Of a DNA stretch of 64,000 nt, positions 1-8,892 are shown piece by piece. The DNA lies in contig JACMJZ010000004.1 of the NCBI GenBank assembly GCA_014380365.1, forward strand, positions 212,851-276,850, given 5' to 3'. Source of the DNA: Pyrinomonadaceae bacterium (lineage in GTDB: Bacteria > Acidobacteriota > Blastocatellia > Pyrinomonadales > Pyrinomonadaceae). The notes beneath the pieces were generated by a model. It was not told where the DNA came from. It saw only the letters and a program-made list of their open reading frames with translations, and made no database searches. A program made the translations under genes and the position numbers. The stretch's first letter is position 1. Every line of letters begins with the position of its first letter.

Positions 1-81
1 TGAATGGCCACGCTTGATCTTCCCGGTCGCGGTCAAGCGAAAGCGTTTCGCCGCTCCCTTATGTGTTTTTAACTTTGGCAT
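1..81 (-). CDS. rpmI: 50S ribosomal protein L35, N-terminal part (cut by window edge)
   Basis: The 27 visible codons read [20 protein letters not shown] and continue with the basic stretch typical of L35, a small protein of the large ribosomal subunit. The 3' end lies outside the window. The gene follows infC by about 90 bases on the same strand, which is the conserved thrS-infC-rpmI(-rplT) order. rplT is therefore expected just beyond the window edge (inference). Confidence 0.93.
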   Translation of the reverse strand, partial: MPKLKTHKGAAKRFRLTATGKIKRGHS

Positions 82-168
82 AGTTACTCCCTCTAGTTAT
101 TCTAGTTTTCGATTTCCAGTTGCCAATTTCCGCGCGGCACTCTGGCCTCGGGTCAGCTGCCTCACTGC

Positions 169-807
169 CTACTGCTTACTCGGCTCCGATGGCGGCGGAG
201 GCTGTTGCGGCGGAGGCGGTTGCGGCGGAGGCTGTTTCGACTTTGGCGTCTTGTGACGTTTTGGGCCCAGAATAATGAACATCTGGTTCCCCTCCATCCG
301 CGGCCGTGCCTCTACCTCGCCAACTTCAATCAAATCTTTTTCCAGCTTCTCGAGAATCCTTGCACCAAGCTCACGATGGGTCATCTCGCGTCCGCGAAAC
401 CAGATGGTTGCCTTAACCTTATCGCCGCCCTCCAGCCACTCGCGTGCATGCTTCATGCGGTAGTCGTAGTCGTGATCGTCCGTGCCCGGACGAAACTTCA
501 CTTCCTTGACCGTGATGGTGACCTGATTCTTCTTCGCCTCGTTGGCTTTCTTCTTGGCTTCGTACTGAAACTTTCCGAAGTCAGTAATCTTGCAAACCGG
601 CGGATCCGCGGTGGCCGCAACCTCCACGAGATCCAAGCCTTTTTCCCTGGCGGCGCGAATCGCATCTCGAATGTCCATTACGCCGAGCTGTTCCCCTTCG
701 TCGCCAATTACGCGAACCTGGGGGACGCGAATTCTGTCGTTAATGCGGGCGATCGGCAAGCGCCTGTTGTCCGGGCGTGGGCCGCGACCTCTAAAGCCTG
801 TAGCTAT
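169..807 (-). CDS. infC: Translation initiation factor IF-3, probable AUA start
   Basis: IF-3 binds the 30S subunit, prevents premature subunit joining and discriminates start codons. The protein shows the usual IF-3 N-domain ([14 protein letters not shown], then GEQLG), the linker helix rich in Lys, and the C-domain ([14 protein letters not shown]). The last roughly 27 residues are an unusual proline/glutamine-rich tail. Conventional start codons give only a TTG at 757-759, which leaves a short N-terminus and no Shine-Dalgarno. Sixteen codons further upstream, in frame, an ATA (805-807) sits 7 bases after a perfect AGGAGG (814-819). No ATG, GTG or TTG lies between them in frame. infC is known to use rare starts such as AUU for autoregulation, so AUA is preferred here; 212 residues result. 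It lies downstream of thrS in the same operon. Confidence 0.9.
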   Translation of the reverse strand: MATGFRGRGPRPDNRRLPIARINDRIRVPQVRVIGDEGEQLGVMDIRDAIRAAREKGLDLVEVAATADPPVCKITDFGKFQYEAKKKANEAKKNQVTITVKEVKFRPGTDDHDYDYRMKHAREWLEGGDKVKATIWFRGREMTHRELGARILEKLEKDLIEVGEVEARPRMEGNQMFIILGPKRHKTPKSKQPPPQPPPPQQPPPPSEPSKQ

Positions 808-822
808 TGCTGCACCTCCTAA
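808..822 (-). promoter_or_regulatory. Shine-Dalgarno that decides the infC start
   Basis: On the minus strand AGGAGGT ends 6 bases before the in-frame ATA at 805-807. It is the only strong ribosome binding site in the thrS-infC gap and is too far (about 55 bases) from the TTG at 759. It therefore points to the AUA as the initiation codon. Confidence 0.75.
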
Positions 823-831
823 AGTAAAAAG

Positions 832-897
832 TTCTGGGTTTTCGAGTTTCGAGTTCCGAGTTAAACCAACTCGAAACTCGGAACCCGAAACTCGAAA
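832..897. repeat. GAGTTTCGAGTTCCGAG-type interspersed repeat forming an inverted pair
   Basis: The thrS-infC gap is filled by alternating copies of a short motif (TCGAGTTTCGAGTTCCGAG) and its reverse complement around an AAACC centre, so it can fold into a hairpin in the transcript. Close relatives of the same motif occur inside the linker-coding parts of the DUF4157 cargo genes near 28590, 31270, 33265 and 34510. It is therefore a dispersed family rather than a local accident. Confidence 0.7.
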
Positions 898-2871
898 CTA
901 ATGGTTCGTCAACGCACGCAGCTCGACAAGCTTGCGCGCCATCTCTTTGAATTCCGCCAGCGGCATCACACCGATGTCGCCCTGTGAGCGTTCGCGGACG
1001 GCGACAGTTCCCTGCTCGATTTCGCGATCACCGAGAACCAGCATGAATGGCACTTTCTGCATTTGCGCGTCGCGAATCTTGGCGCCGATTTTTTCGCTCT
1101 TGAGGTTCGCCTCCACGCGCAAGCCCCCACTTCGCAGTTCTGCTGCGACCTTCCCGGCATAGTCGTTGACCCGATCCGTTATCGGCAGCACCGCGACCTG
1201 CACCGGCGCCAGCCACATCGGGAACACTCCAGCGTAATGCTCGATGAGGACGCCAAAAAAGCGTTCCATCGATCCAAACAAAGCACGGTGAATCATTAAC
1301 GGCCGATGCGGCTTATTGTCCTCACCAATGTACTCGAGTTCAAATCGCTCGGGCAGATTGAAGTCAAACTGTACTGTCGTTAACTGCCACAAACGGCCAA
1401 TCGCGTCTTCAACCTTAATGTCAATCTTGGGGCCATAAAACGCGGCCTCGCCTTCAATTCTCTCATACGCGAGTTGCTGCTCTTCCAGAGCTTCAACCAG
1501 CGCCCCTTCGCCACGCTCCCAATCTTCATCGCGACCCAGATACTTCTTAGCCGTATCGGCGCCCTTAACGGACAGTTCAATCTTGAACTTTTCAAAACCG
1601 AAGACGCCCAGCAAGTCGAAAGCGAAGCGAATGCAATCGACAATCTCGCTCCGTACCGTTTCCCGCGTGCAGAAGATGTGCGCATCGTCCTGGGTAAAAC
1701 CGCGCACGCGCATCAGGCCGTGTAACGTGCCAGAAAGCTCAGCACGATAACAGGTGCCAAGCTCCGCATAGCGCAAAGGCAGGTCGCGATACGAGTGTTG
1801 GGCCGACTTGTAAATGCCAATATGAAACGGACAGTTCATCGGCTTGAGCCGAAACTCTGTTTCCTCAAGCTCAGTGGGCGCAAACATCGCGTCGGCGTAG
1901 GTCTCTTCATGTCCGCTTGTTTGCCACAGTTCCCGCTTGGCGATGTGCGGAGTGAAGACCAGACCGTAACCGCGTTTACTCAGCTCGCCGCGGAGATAAT
2001 CTTCCATCTCCCTGCGGATGGCGCCACCTTTCGGGTGCCAGAAGATTAGTCCCTGCCCGTACTGCTCCTGGATCGAAAACAGATCGAGCTCTTTACCGAG
2101 TCTTCGATGGTCGCGCTTTTCGGCTTCTTCGCGTTGCTTCAACCACGCATCAAGCTGCTCCTGCGTGAAAAACGCGGTTCCGTAGATGCGTTGCATCTGC
2201 GGCTTCTCAGCGTCGCCTTTCCAATAGGCGCCAGCCAACGATAGTAACTTGAAAGCTCGCAGCTTGTTTGTGTTCGGTACATGCGGGCCGAGGCAGAAAT
2301 CAATGAAGGGTGAACTGTCAATGTAATAAACGCTAACTACCTGACCCGCCTTCTCATCGATCAACTCGCACTTCAGAGGCTCATCGCGTTCCTGGAAAAT
2401 TCGCAGCGCCTCCGCTTTCGAAATCTCTTCGCGCCGGTAGGCCAGGTTCTTGCTGGCAATTTGCCGCATTCGCTTTTCGATCAAGGGCAGATCCGCTTCG
2501 GTCAACACAGTCGGCGTAATGACGTCGTAAAAGTACCCATAACGTGGATCTTCGAGTAACGCAGGCCCAATACCCAGCTTAGTTCCAGGGAACAAATCAA
2601 GCACGGCTGCGGCCAGCAGATGCGCTGTCGAATGACGCAGGACGTCCAAACCCTCAAGCGTCTCCGGCAATACGGGTTCGATCTTTACCGGGTCACCGTT
2701 TTGCTGTTGGTCGAGGGTGAAAGCGAGATCTACCTCCCGGCCGTTCACACGCGCCGCCAGCGCCTGCTTCGCCAGGTCGCGGTCCAGCTTCTTTAGCGCT
2801 TCAGCCACGGTGATCGGACCGCCAACCTGGGCTGCGGGTCCGTCATTTAGTTGTACGTTGATCTCACTCAT
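898..2871 (-). CDS. thrS: Threonyl-tRNA synthetase
   Basis: Charges tRNA-Thr in the cytoplasm. Taking the ATG at 2869-2871 gives 657 residues, the normal length. The order is a TGS domain (about 1-65), an editing domain with HSTAH (H80, H84), and the class II core. The core shows KPMNCPFH with the zinc cysteine, [12 protein letters not shown] (motif 2), and [11 protein letters not shown] (motif 3). A C-terminal anticodon-binding domain follows. The frame stays open up to an ATG at 3021 with an AAGGGA upstream (707 residues). The extra 50 residues have no match to ThrRS and are encoded by repeat-like DNA, so the internal start is preferred. First gene of the thrS-infC-rpmI operon. Confidence 0.95.
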   Translation of the reverse strand: MSEINVQLNDGPAAQVGGPITVAEALKKLDRDLAKQALAARVNGREVDLAFTLDQQQNGDPVKIEPVLPETLEGLDVLRHSTAHLLAAAVLDLFPGTKLGIGPALLEDPRYGYFYDVITPTVLTEADLPLIEKRMRQIASKNLAYRREEISKAEALRIFQERDEPLKCELIDEKAGQVVSVYYIDSSPFIDFCLGPHVPNTNKLRAFKLLSLAGAYWKGDAEKPQMQRIYGTAFFTQEQLDAWLKQREEAEKRDHRRLGKELDLFSIQEQYGQGLIFWHPKGGAIRREMEDYLRGELSKRGYGLVFTPHIAKRELWQTSGHEETYADAMFAPTELEETEFRLKPMNCPFHIGIYKSAQHSYRDLPLRYAELGTCYRAELSGTLHGLMRVRGFTQDDAHIFCTRETVRSEIVDCIRFAFDLLGVFGFEKFKIELSVKGADTAKKYLGRDEDWERGEGALVEALEEQQLAYERIEGEAAFYGPKIDIKVEDAIGRLWQLTTVQFDFNLPERFELEYIGEDNKPHRPLMIHRALFGSMERFFGVLIEHYAGVFPMWLAPVQVAVLPITDRVNDYAGKVAAELRSGGLRVEANLKSEKIGAKIRDAQMQKVPFMLVLGDREIEQGTVAVRERSQGDIGVMPLAEFKEMARKLVELRALTNH

Positions 2872-3592
2872 TAAAGTCTGCCAACTACTAAAGTTGTCGG
2901 CTCCGTCGCCTGCGAAGTCTCGCAGCTCTGCCGCTTTCCGTGCGGTCAGGCTATGCCTTACCGTCCACCTTCTCGAGATCCCGCGATGCTGCGCCTCGCT
3001 CAGAGGCACCGCCTGAGTCATCGCATTCCCTTATCGGAAAGCCGCAGGCTTTCGGCACGGAAGGCGGCGGAGCCGCGACAGAGCCAACTGTCCCCCGCTC
3101 CTACTATTCACGATTTACGATTCACTATTTACTGCTCTGATCGGATCTGATAGGAGCGCCCTCGTCGGATGCACGCCAGTTGCGGCGGCACTCAAAAAGC
3201 AAAGAATCGGGTAAATGTTCGATTCATGACGAAGGACTTCCGGAGCTTCCCATCAAAAGTTTGAAATTGCTTACCACTATTCCAAGGCTTAAAAATACAC
3301 GCCCTATTCGCCAATTGCAAATGCCAGGGGCGTTGTTCACTGCTAATACACCACCTCCTCCTGGCCGCCAACGGCTCACACTATCAAACGTTCCGCGTGG
3401 CAGCTCTATGGTATCGCATCGTGGACAGCTTTTGGGCGACCAGGCAATAACTAGACGGGGCCAAAAGGGGGCGCGAAGTGTTGATCCTCGACAGGGACAA
3501 TGGCGGAAGGAATCTTACTTTGTTATCTTCATTTCGGTCTTTCTGGGGTTTTTCGGACTTATCCGGCATTAGTCATAACCTTTGACTGTCTT
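2872..3592. other. Intergenic region with repeat-derived sequence, no gene seen
   Basis: This gap separates divergent thrS and the GntR gene. It contains short palindromic GC-rich units (for example the GAAAGCC/GGCTTTC hairpin at 3037-3053). Two copies of a GGCGGCGGAGCCGCGA-like unit lie near 2900-2960 and 3061-3090. An AT-rich run of near-repeats lies at 3103-3130. A possible minus-strand promoter is listed separately. No coding potential was recognised. Confidence 0.5.
3292..3320 (-). promoter_or_regulatory. Possible sigma70-like promoter for thrS
   Basis: On the minus strand TTGCAA (3315-3320) and TATTTT (3292-3297) are separated by 17 bases and point toward thrS. Found by eye; the long leader of roughly 400 bases to the preferred thrS start is a caveat. 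Confidence 0.35.
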
Positions 3593-4501
3593 ATGCGGCT
3601 CTGGCTCTCAAAAAGCAGTGAGGTTCCGCTTCGAGTCCAGTTGGAAGCGCAGATCATTCTCGGCATTCTCAGCAATGATCTAAAAGCAGATCAGCGCCTA
3701 CCGAGCACCCGCGAGCTGGCGCGCCGTTACAAAATCCATTCAAACACCGTAAGTGCGGCGTATCGTCAACTCGCCACCAAGGGTTGGGTTGACTTTCGCA
3801 AAGGCAGCGGCGTTTTCGTGCGCGGACGCGCATCCGAACGCTCGCATGAAGGAGATCGTCCACTCGATCGATTGATTTCGTTTTTCCTGAACATCGGACT
3901 CGACAAAGGTCATTCGTTGCGCGAGATTCAATTGCGCTTAAGACACTGGTTGTCACTCCCGCAGCCAGACCACTTCCTCGTCGTCGAGCCAGATCCCGAA
4001 CTGCGACGGATTGTTGTGAATGAAATCGAAGAGGCTACCGGGGTGCGCGCTGTTGGCGTCGAGCCAGCTGACTGCAATAAGCCGGATCTCCTTACTACCG
4101 CCGCGCCAGTCGCAATGTTCGGCCAGGCCGAAGTCGCACGATCCTCGCTGCCGCGCGACACGTATCTGATCACGCTTCGCTCCCGTTCAGTGCCTGAGTC
4201 GTTGCGGGGTGAAAAGGTGCCGGCGGCTGACGCGCTCATCGCAGTCGTTTCTTGCTGGCCGGCGTTTCTGCTCTGGTCTCGCACGATGCTGATAGCTGCA
4301 GGACTGGATCCGAACGCGCTGAGCGTCCGCGATGCGCGTGAGAAAGGTTGGGAGAAGGGCCTGCGCTCGATGACTGTGGTGATCACGGACTCGCTAATGG
4401 CGAGTCAGCTTCCTGAAGGCTGCGCCACGCGAGTCTTTCGCGTCGTTTCCGATTCCTCAGTTACCGAATTGCGCGCGTACGTTGAGGAGTTCTTCAAGTG
4501 A
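3593..4501 (+). CDS. GntR-family transcriptional regulator
   Basis: The first roughly 78 residues are a winged-helix GntR DNA-binding domain: VPLRVQLEAQI, then LPSTRELARRYKIHSNTVSAA as the recognition helix region, then the KGSGVFVRG wing. The remaining 220 residues do not look like the FadR/HutC effector domains, nor like a full MocR aminotransferase domain, and have no catalytic motif I recognise. I chose the ATG at 3593 (302 residues) because it places the DNA-binding domain at the N-terminus; an upstream in-frame ATG at 3500 would add a hydrophobic stretch with no family match. It ends one base before the convergent HAD gene. Target and ligand are unknown. Confidence 0.8.
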   Translation: MRLWLSKSSEVPLRVQLEAQIILGILSNDLKADQRLPSTRELARRYKIHSNTVSAAYRQLATKGWVDFRKGSGVFVRGRASERSHEGDRPLDRLISFFLNIGLDKGHSLREIQLRLRHWLSLPQPDHFLVVEPDPELRRIVVNEIEEATGVRAVGVEPADCNKPDLLTTAAPVAMFGQAEVARSSLPRDTYLITLRSRSVPESLRGEKVPAADALIAVVSCWPAFLLWSRTMLIAAGLDPNALSVRDAREKGWEKGLRSMTVVITDSLMASQLPEGCATRVFRVVSDSSVTELRAYVEEFFK

Positions 4502-4502
4502 G

Positions 4503-5171
4503 TCAAACCGAAGCAACCCAACCGGCAGGCCGCGTAACTCGTTCTTCGATTTTGTCGATAGTTGAAAATGTTTCTTCCGGGGAATGCCTGCTGAGTGACT
4601 CCGGGCTGTTGACACCCCATGAAACGGCTCCAAAAGCGATCTCCTCTGCACGAGCGGCATGAAGGTCTCTGATCTCGTCACCAATGAAGATCGCTTCCGA
4701 CGGAAGGATGCCGCTTTTGTGAAGGACTCTCCTGAGCTTTACTCGTTTACCCAGTATTGGAGCGTCGCAAGCATAATGCTGAATCAACGACGCATTTTGG
4801 CGGCCAAGAACCTCTCGAACGTTAATGAATGAGTTTGAAGTCACTATCGCCAGGACGACATCTTGCGCCCGCAGACGTTGTAGCAACTCACCGATCCCAG
4901 GGAATAAAGCAATCGTGCCGATGTCGCAAGTCATCCGCGTCCGCACGTGACGTTGAACCAGCGGCAGCTTCCATTTTGGAATGCCGAAGTGCTCCAACAT
5001 TCTTCTCGCGTCATAGCTCCGAAGCTTTGACAGTTCCTGTTCCCCAATTCGCCGGAACCTATAGGTGTCGGCAACCTCATTGATGACACGCAGAAACCAG
5101 GAAATGGAATCAGCCAGAGTGCCGTCGAAATCGAAGATGACGAGCTTGTATCCCATATATTCTTTCGGCAT
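4503..5171 (-). CDS. HAD-superfamily hydrolase (phosphoglycolate phosphatase-like)
   Basis: A 222-residue cytoplasmic phosphatase-type protein. All four HAD motifs are visible: DFDGT at 14-18 (nucleophile D14, acid D16), TSNS as motif II, a conserved Lys in LGKRVK, and GDEIRD as the metal-binding motif IV. A helical cap lies between motifs I and II. This matches the Gph-like subclass, but the substrate cannot be read from sequence. It converges with the GntR gene and shares no operon with it. A second start at the ATG five codons in (5156) is equally possible. Confidence 0.82.
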   Translation of the reverse strand: MPKEYMGYKLVIFDFDGTLADSISWFLRVINEVADTYRFRRIGEQELSKLRSYDARRMLEHFGIPKWKLPLVQRHVRTRMTCDIGTIALFPGIGELLQRLRAQDVVLAIVTSNSFINVREVLGRQNASLIQHYACDAPILGKRVKLRRVLHKSGILPSEAIFIGDEIRDLHAARAEEIAFGAVSWGVNSPESLSRHSPEETFSTIDKIEERVTRPAGWVASV

Positions 5172-5209
5172 TGATCGCCCCGCGCCGGCTGGATCTTAGA
5201 GGGTTGCTT

Positions 5210-5271
5210 AGAGTACCGACTTCAGTCGGGCTTTTCTCCTCTCACCAATGCCCGACTAGAGTCGGTACTCT
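5210..5271. repeat. REP-like palindrome, possible terminator
   Basis: Two 22-base arms (5210-5231 and 5250-5271) are inverted copies differing at two positions, around an 18-base loop. The arm begins AGAGTACCGACT and ends AGTCGGGC. It sits about 40 bases downstream of the stop of the TPR gene and could end its transcript. There is no clear T-tract, so a dispersed REP/REPIN-type element is at least as likely. Confidence 0.65.
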
Positions 5272-5311
5272 GAACACCTGTTAGGCAACGTCTCATTTCT
5301 AAACCGGCAGT

Positions 5312-6616
5312 CTAGTTAGGGGTTTGATCCGTTATTCGATAGGGCTTGCGCAAACCCCGTTTGGCCGCTTCGTATGATCGGTCAGATTTTGGACGCTCCA
5401 GGACTGAGCGGTATTCGGCCAGGGCCTCGCGCCTTTTCCCCGAGAGGTCCATCGATTGTGCGGCTCGCAGCCGGGCCATCGTTGCCAGACCTGGGTCGCT
5501 GTCAGTTTGCCGAGTAGCCGCCTGAAATTCGTCAGTCGCGCGTTCCGGAAGCCCCGCCGTGAGCAGGGCTTCGCCATATCGAAAATGTATGAGGTCCCTA
5601 GCAACTACCCGCCCGCCGGCCCCCGCGGTAGTTTTACCTTGAAGTAATGACTCAAACATGCGGAACGCTTCGTCCTGATCAGCGCTGGCCGCCGAAGGTG
5701 CAGCACCCTTCGTCCGGCGCAAAGTGGCGGCGCGCGCGATAAGAGCATCTGCGGCCTGCAGCTGGAAGAGGTAGTTGCGCGGGTATTTCGTGGCAAGATC
5801 ACGCGCCGCCGCGAATGCTTCCGTCCATCGCTTTTCGCGTTTGTAAATATCTATGAGTAACAAGCGGGCACTGTCGCGAGCCCACCGGCCCTCTCGCGCA
5901 ACGCGTTCCAATGTTTCCACCCCACGCTTCTTTGAGCCACGGACCCCGCCGATGCTCACCAGCATTTTGATCGGCAGCGGAAGTGATCCCACGATGAAGT
6001 CGTGCATGCCTATGCTCAATTCTGCGTCGTGAAAGCTGGGATCAAGCCTGAGTACTTCGCGGTGTCGATCCACTGCGCGCGAGCTGTGGCTTAGAGCAGC
6101 CCTGAATCGTCGTTCGACGCCGGCGGCAAAAACCGCCCGCAGCCCTTCTGTGACGCCGAGAAAATAGAGCGCTTCAGGATCGCGCGGGTTGCGCCGCAAA
6201 CGTGCTTCGGCGAGCCGCGTCGCTGTCTGCGTCCAACGGCGAAATTGTTCCTTTAGCCGCGGATCAACCTTGTCTTCATCGGCGGAGAACGACTCTGTAC
6301 TGTAAAGCGATGCCTGGCGGTGGCGCGAGCGATTCAACTCCTGCAGCCAAAGAGTTGCGGCCAGGCACTGTGGACCCGCGGGGTGGTCTGGAAATAGTCG
6401 CACCATCTCGTTGAACTTGCCGTTCGCTGTCTCGTAGTCGAGGCTGTACAAGGCCTCATATCCCTGCACCCGTAAGTCGTCGAGATGTGCTCGATTGGCA
6501 TCGCCGGGGCGAGCCATTTCCACGGTCTGCCCGAATGAGACGCCGGACAGGGCGAACACTATGAGCAAATATAGAATATGCCTTTGAAAACGCATCCCTA
6601 ACTTCCATTCCGTCAA
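5312..6616 (-). CDS. Secreted tetratricopeptide-repeat protein
   Basis: About 434 residues. A Sec signal peptide is visible near the N-terminus (hydrophobic LYLLIVFALSGVSFG), followed by TPR-like helical pairs such as ALYSLDYETANGKFNEMVRL, DPEALYFLGVTEG, and a C-terminal series ending in ALAEYRSVLER. The likely start is the ATG at 6595, which puts the basic residues right before the hydrophobic core; the annotated longer form adds seven residues. TPR proteins act as scaffolds, and no catalytic motif is present. It is divergent from the desaturase operon and might share a regulatory region with it (6617-6796). Confidence 0.75.
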   Translation of the reverse strand: MTEWKLGMRFQRHILYLLIVFALSGVSFGQTVEMARPGDANRAHLDDLRVQGYEALYSLDYETANGKFNEMVRLFPDHPAGPQCLAATLWLQELNRSRHRQASLYSTESFSADEDKVDPRLKEQFRRWTQTATRLAEARLRRNPRDPEALYFLGVTEGLRAVFAAGVERRFRAALSHSSRAVDRHREVLRLDPSFHDAELSIGMHDFIVGSLPLPIKMLVSIGGVRGSKKRGVETLERVAREGRWARDSARLLLIDIYKREKRWTEAFAAARDLATKYPRNYLFQLQAADALIARAATLRRTKGAAPSAASADQDEAFRMFESLLQGKTTAGAGGRVVARDLIHFRYGEALLTAGLPERATDEFQAATRQTDSDPGLATMARLRAAQSMDLSGKRREALAEYRSVLERPKSDRSYEAAKRGLRKPYRITDQTPN

Positions 6617-6796
6617 AGATGAAATGCCACTGTGGATTAAAACCTACTTCGGAGCGCCGCATGGCGCGGGCTGTTACAGTAAAGGAAGTGTCACACCTCT
6701 CGTTGCCCCGACCTATCCTGCGCATCTATCTTGATTGCCTGTACGGTAACCAATTGGCGCCACAGCCGTCCTGAATACAGCACCAGGCTCGACCCG

Positions 6797-7639
6797 ATGA
6801 GATTTGTTAACTCCTTGCCACGTAGGCTAACCCCATCCGCCTGGACCCGGCCTCAGGTCTACCTACTTAACCGGTCGATCATATGTGCAGTAGTCCTTGC
6901 CTCAATCGGCACGCTCTTCCGGCGGCCCGACAATCTCCCCGAGTACATACTCGACACGCTGCTGCGAACGTATCTCATGTTCCTCGGCACGGTGATGGCG
7001 CATGAAGGCGTTCACAGTCACCTGGGTCACACGAGGGCTGCAAACTTCAGGTGGGGACGTCTCGCGTTGCTTCCCTCTATGGTTCCCTTTACGAACTTCC
7101 GTAAGACTCATCACCTGCATCATGCTTATACAAATATTCCTGGAAAGGATCCTGACCACTTCATGAAGTCGCGCAACTTGCCGGAGCTCGTGTTGCGCGC
7201 CCTGGCGATGCCGCATCAATGGTTCTTTTGGCTCTGGAAGCGGCGCCGCATCAGGAAAGCGGATTTGATTGAGCTGGCCCTGAATTACTTCGTAATCTTC
7301 GCGGTGTACGGCGTCATCCTGGCGTCGGTTGGCGCGTCCCGACTGTTTTGGGGCATGACGCCCGCTCTGATCCTCGTTTCAGTTCTCCTTTGGTATCCCT
7401 TCGCCGTTCAAACTCACGAGGGCTTTTCCACCGAGGCGGCTGAGTTACGCTCGCACAACTACTACGGCCGTTTCATGTTTTGGTTCTCAATGGGTCTCGC
7501 GATGCACCGCGAGCATCACCTCCAGCCGAAACTATCCTGGATTGAGTTGAAGGCATACGTGGAAGACGCTCCTATTGTCGCTGGGAAGTTGCGGTTCCTG
7601 CCCCGACGGGATATCCGGCTCGAATCCCCCTCGCCATGA
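6797..7639 (+). CDS. Membrane fatty acid desaturase
   Basis: Integral-membrane di-iron enzyme of the fatty acid desaturase/hydroxylase family. Three histidine boxes are in place: HEGVH (69-73), HHLHH (105-109) and HREHH (237-241), interleaved with hydrophobic helices. At 281 residues it is near the short end of the family. I chose the ATG at 6797; a TTG at 6731 would add 22 residues without homology signal. Its stop overlaps the next start as ATGA, so the three genes 6797-10520 are almost certainly one translationally coupled operon. It may desaturate or hydroxylate an acyl chain that the two following enzymes transfer (inference). Confidence 0.85.
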   Translation: MRFVNSLPRRLTPSAWTRPQVYLLNRSIICAVVLASIGTLFRRPDNLPEYILDTLLRTYLMFLGTVMAHEGVHSHLGHTRAANFRWGRLALLPSMVPFTNFRKTHHLHHAYTNIPGKDPDHFMKSRNLPELVLRALAMPHQWFFWLWKRRRIRKADLIELALNYFVIFAVYGVILASVGASRLFWGMTPALILVSVLLWYPFAVQTHEGFSTEAAELRSHNYYGRFMFWFSMGLAMHREHHLQPKLSWIELKAYVEDAPIVAGKLRFLPRRDIRLESPSP

Positions 7640-8892
7640 AGTCACACATAACCAGCACCGGCCGGTTATCGACGATAGATCTCGCCTTTTCTGTCATGGA
7701 TAGCCAACGTCGTCCGCTGGACTTCACGCTGTTGTGTCATCTTAAGGACGCTCCACTCCTTGAGGCACTTCGCGCTGGGGCCAGAAGCGCGAGGAACTTT
7801 TTTCCTGCGACAGGTTCGTACGTTGACAAGCAACACTGGGTCCGTTTTGTCGAGCCCGAAGATGGTGTGTCGGCCGTCTCGGTCTCTTCAACTGAAGAAC
7901 TCACGAAGACGATTGAAGAGTTCCTCGACAGGCCGCTCGACTTGCACTTGCAGATGCCGGTGCAGCAACTCGTGATAACGAACCGCATCACAGCCGAAGT
8001 GAAACTGGTGACGCGTTTCCATCACGCCGTTGCTGATGGGTTAAGCGCCGCGATGTGGTTGAGTCATCAATTTCGTGTGGCCGAAGGGAAGGAACACCCT
8101 GCGGATACCCTCCCGTTTCAGAATTTGGCGCTACGAAACCACTCGTCTCCGGTGAAGAAGAGCCGGTTCGCTTATCGCGGCCCGTCGCACCGTTTATGGA
8201 CCCGGCACGCTCAACCGTCGCGCGCGCGACGTTGGCGTACCATCGAGGTCGCTGCGGTCGACCTGCGGGAAGGTTGCCGCAAAACTCGCGGGTTCACCTA
8301 CAACGACTTGCTTGCGACCTGCGCTCTGGAGGTTTTCAATCGTTGGAATCGCCTGCACTGCAATGGCCGCCGACATAAAATAGGACTCTGGTTGCCGGTT
8401 GACGTCCGGCAACATTCATCCGTCGGCTTCGGTAACGGTACCAGCCGGATACGCCTGTATGCCCGATATAGCGATCGCGACTCACTTGTGGGTAAGTGTC
8501 GCGAGATTCGTCGGCAAATCTCCTGGTCCAGCCGGCATGGCGAATGGGCCGTTCCGCAAAAGCCTCCGTTGACTTACTTGCCAACGTGGGCAGTTGCTCC
8601 GCTTTTTCGCTGCTATCTCAACCGCCCGAGAGTCGACATGGCCACCGGCGTTTTCTCACACGCCGAAAGGTGGACCGGAGAAAGCGGGGAACTCTTTCAG
8701 CACGTGGAAAAAATCGAAAGCATCGGGAATTTGCACACGCAATACTCTCTGGCGATCAACGGCGCGACCCACTCCGGTCGGACATGGCTCACCTTCACTT
8801 ATGATCCCGGCCTGCTGTCACCGGAAGACATTCAACAAATAGTAGAGATGTATCAAGAGCAACTCGCCCTGGCGCGTCGAGAATTCGCATGA
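7636..8892 (+). CDS. Condensation/WS-DGAT-fold acyltransferase
   Basis: The 418-residue protein carries HHAVADG (H129, H130, D134, G135), the HHxxxDG active-site motif of the chloramphenicol acetyltransferase/NRPS condensation/wax-ester synthase superfamily. A later conserved-looking LPVDVR and FGNGTS region fits the C-terminal half of the same fold. There is no carrier protein or adenylation domain fused to it. It starts within an ATGA overlap with the desaturase and ends in another ATGA overlap with the GH3 gene. A role in making an ester or amide of an acyl chain is inferred; the donor and acceptor are unknown. Confidence 0.75.
   Translation: MKSHITSTGRLSTIDLAFSVMDSQRRPLDFTLLCHLKDAPLLEALRAGARSARNFFPATGSYVDKQHWVRFVEPEDGVSAVSVSSTEELTKTIEEFLDRPLDLHLQMPVQQLVITNRITAEVKLVTRFHHAVADGLSAAMWLSHQFRVAEGKEHPADTLPFQNLALRNHSSPVKKSRFAYRGPSHRLWTRHAQPSRARRWRTIEVAAVDLREGCRKTRGFTYNDLLATCALEVFNRWNRLHCNGRRHKIGLWLPVDVRQHSSVGFGNGTSRIRLYARYSDRDSLVGKCREIRRQISWSSRHGEWAVPQKPPLTYLPTWAVAPLFRCYLNRPRVDMATGVFSHAERWTGESGELFQHVEKIESIGNLHTQYSLAINGATHSGRTWLTFTYDPGLLSPEDIQQIVEMYQEQLALARREFA

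Noticed and set aside
205..822. Plus-strand 205-residue frame opposite infC
   Set aside because: It is the reverse of the well-supported IF-3 gene and its residue pattern is just a shadow of it.
3180..3572. Plus-strand 130-residue frame upstream of the GntR gene
   Set aside because: No homology pattern, no ribosome site, runs through repeat-like DNA and past the likely GntR promoter zone.
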